A stretch of 64,000 nucleotides of DNA from Paramicrobacterium fandaimingii (GTDB lineage: Bacteria > Actinomycetota > Actinomycetes > Actinomycetales > Microbacteriaceae), in contig NZ_CP061170.1 of assembly GCF_011751745.2 (NCBI RefSeq), positions 2,604,001-2,668,000 on the forward strand. Reading direction: 5' to 3'. The translations under genes and the position numbers were made by a program. Every line of letters starts with the position of its first letter. Position 1 is the first letter of the stretch. Positions 62,702 through 64,000 of the stretch are shown piece by piece. Under the pieces are notes generated by a model. It worked only from the letters and a program-made list of their open reading frames with translations. It was not told where the DNA came from and did no database searches.

Positions 62702-64000
62702 ATGGGCAGCGTGCTCGATCGTTTTTCTCCCGCGACTCGCGAATGGTTCTCGGGGGCTTTTGCCGCTCCCACCCGCGCCCAGGAGGGCGCGTGGAACGCC
62801 ATTTCCCATGGCAGGCACACGCTCGTCGTCGCCCCAACAGGGTCGGGAAAGACCCTCTCTGCGTTTCTCTGGTCGATCGACAGGCTCATGGATGCTGCTA
62901 CGCACACACCCGCGACGATCGAGAAGCCTCGCCGCGGCACACGCGTGCTGTATATCTCACCGCTCAAAGCACTCGGCGTCGACGTCGAGCGCAACCTGCG
63001 CGCGCCTCTCGTTGGCATCACGCAGACAGCGAAACGACTTGGCGTCGAACCCCCGGAAGTGACAGTCGGAGTCCGCTCGGGTGACACCCCGGCCAAAGAC
63101 CGCCGTGCCCTACTGAAGAATCCGCCCGACATTCTGATCACGACCCCCGAGTCTCTCTACCTCATGCTCACCTCGCAGGCGCGCGAGACCCTGACAAGCG
63201 TCGACACCGTCATCGTCGACGAGGTGCACGCCGTCGCCGCCACCAAGCGGGGCGCCCACTTGGCCGTCTCTCTCGAACGCCTCGATGCCGTGCTCGACAA
63301 GCCCGCCCAGCGCATCGGGTTGTCGGCGACAGTTCGACCCCGCGAAGAGATCGCCCGCTTCCTCGGGGGCACCTCCCCCGTCGAGATCGTCGCGCCCAAA
63401 GCAGAGAAGACCTTCGAGCTTGAGGTCGTCGTGCCCGTCGAGGATATGACCGACCTGTCTGTCGGGCAGCCGGTGGCGACCGAGAAGCCGAATTCGGGTG
63501 GGACTGCTGGAGGCCCTGCGCGAGGGCCCTCACGCGACTTCCCAGGCAGCGCATCAACAGGCGGTTCGGCCGCCGGCCCGGTGCGCGCAGATGGGGAACG
63601 TGGCGGCTCCATCTGGCCGCACGTCGAAGAAGCCATCGTCGACCGCATCCTCGCCCACACGTCGACGATCGTCTTCGCGAATTCTCGGCGCCTCGCCGAA
63701 CGTCTCACCGCACGGCTCAACGAGATTCACGAGGCTCGACTCGACGAGGCCGTGCTCGTTGGCGGCCCGTTGCCCGAAGGCTGGCCCGCAGATCCGACGG
63801 CATCCAGCGTCGCTGCACCCACGCGCGCACCCGCGGCGATGATGGGCGGCAGCGGTCAGACGAACGGCGTGCACGACGACACGAACCTCCTTGCCCGCGC
63901 CCACCACGGCTCGGTGTCGAAAGAGCAGCGCGCCCAGATCGAAGACGACCTCAAGACCGGGCACCTGCGCTGCGTCGTTGCCACGTCGAGCCTTGAACTC
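62702..64000 (+). CDS. lhr: Lhr-type DEAD/DEAH helicase, 3' end beyond the window
   Basis: The 433 codons present start MGSVLDRFSPATREWFSGAF and run to the last base of the window with no stop. Motif I is VAPTGSGKTLSAF, motif II DEVHA, motif III GLSATVRP, and the second RecA domain begins IVFANSRRLAERL with the start of motif V (CVVATSSLEL) at the window edge. Lhr proteins are about 1500-1600 residues, so roughly two thirds is missing. A Gly/Ala/Ser/Pro-rich insert lies between residues about 261 and 300. It acts in DNA repair as a 3'-5' helicase. Confidence 0.9.
   Translation, partial: MGSVLDRFSPATREWFSGAFAAPTRAQEGAWNAISHGRHTLVVAPTGSGKTLSAFLWSIDRLMDAATHTPATIEKPRRGTRVLYISPLKALGVDVERNLRAPLVGITQTAKRLGVEPPEVTVGVRSGDTPAKDRRALLKNPPDILITTPESLYLMLTSQARETLTSVDTVIVDEVHAVAATKRGAHLAVSLERLDAVLDKPAQRIGLSATVRPREEIARFLGGTSPVEIVAPKAEKTFELEVVVPVEDMTDLSVGQPVATEKPNSGGTAGGPARGPSRDFPGSASTGGSAAGPVRADGERGGSIWPHVEEAIVDRILAHTSTIVFANSRRLAERLTARLNEIHEARLDEAVLVGGPLPEGWPADPTASSVAAPTRAPAAMMGGSGQTNGVHDDTNLLARAHHGSVSKEQRAQIEDDLKTGHLRCVVATSSLEL

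Overview
The window comes from a high-GC actinobacterium, most likely a member of the Microbacteriaceae. The supporting signs are the base composition, a DUF222-HNH protein, a DUF4916-type NUDIX protein, an AldO-type alditol oxidase, and sugar ABC importers that lack their own ATPase. The family is an inference from gene content. No rRNA or tRNA gene, phage module, insertion sequence or CRISPR array was seen.

Layout. 0.1-5.8 kb: an IclR regulator, a cytosolic-type sulfatase and a divergent tripartite tricarboxylate transporter (tctC-tctB-tctA). A 13-bp motif upstream of iclR recurs between the sulfatase and tctC. 5.9-10.8 kb: housekeeping and accessory genes (membrane protein, GNAT, LtrA, VOC protein, alditol oxidase, PAP2). 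10.9-18.8 kb: a glycan locus with a LacI regulator, a sugar-binding lipoprotein, two permeases, a GH3 enzyme and a GH51 arabinofuranosidase gene broken by two deletions. 18.9-22.0 kb: an ABC exporter pair and a Bcr/CflA-like efflux pump. 22.1-31.1 kb: an alpha-xyloside locus with ROK and LacI regulators, a GH31 alpha-xylosidase, ABC importer genes and a divergent CE7 acetyl xylan esterase. Two copies of a LacI-type operator lie 32 bp apart between the divergent genes. 31.2-34.4 kb: a patchy segment with an ArsR-CDF metal efflux pair flanked by decayed LLM-oxidoreductase and MarR genes. 34.4-38.5 kb: two Gfo/Idh/MocA dehydrogenases, a ThuA-like protein and a TIM-barrel isomerase. 38.6-44.7 kb: a LacI regulator, a third sugar ABC importer and an intact GH51. 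44.8-58 kb: mostly single genes (CGNR, ComB-like, EVE, DEAD-box helicase, two GNATs, GH38 mannosidase, membrane protein, NUDIX, esterase, ArsC-like, DUF222-HNH). 58.1-64 kb: a degenerate Lhr fragment, a membrane molybdopterin oxidoreductase, a zinc-ribbon/GIY-YIG-like protein, a D-Ala-D-Ala ligase-like protein, a VapBC pair, and an Lhr-type helicase cut by the window end.

How the genes work together. The main theme is use of plant hemicellulose (arabinoxylan and xyloglucan side chains). Three importers feed largely intracellular glycosidases (GH3, GH31, GH51, GH38) and an acetyl esterase, each unit having its own LacI or ROK regulator. The importers probably share an ATPase encoded elsewhere. 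The broken GH51 of the first locus is backed up by the intact copy of the third. I did not find one unmistakable new defence or biosynthetic system. The least explained units are the sulfatase-TctABC-IclR locus, the dehydrogenase-ThuA-isomerase cluster and the lone Ddl-like ligase.
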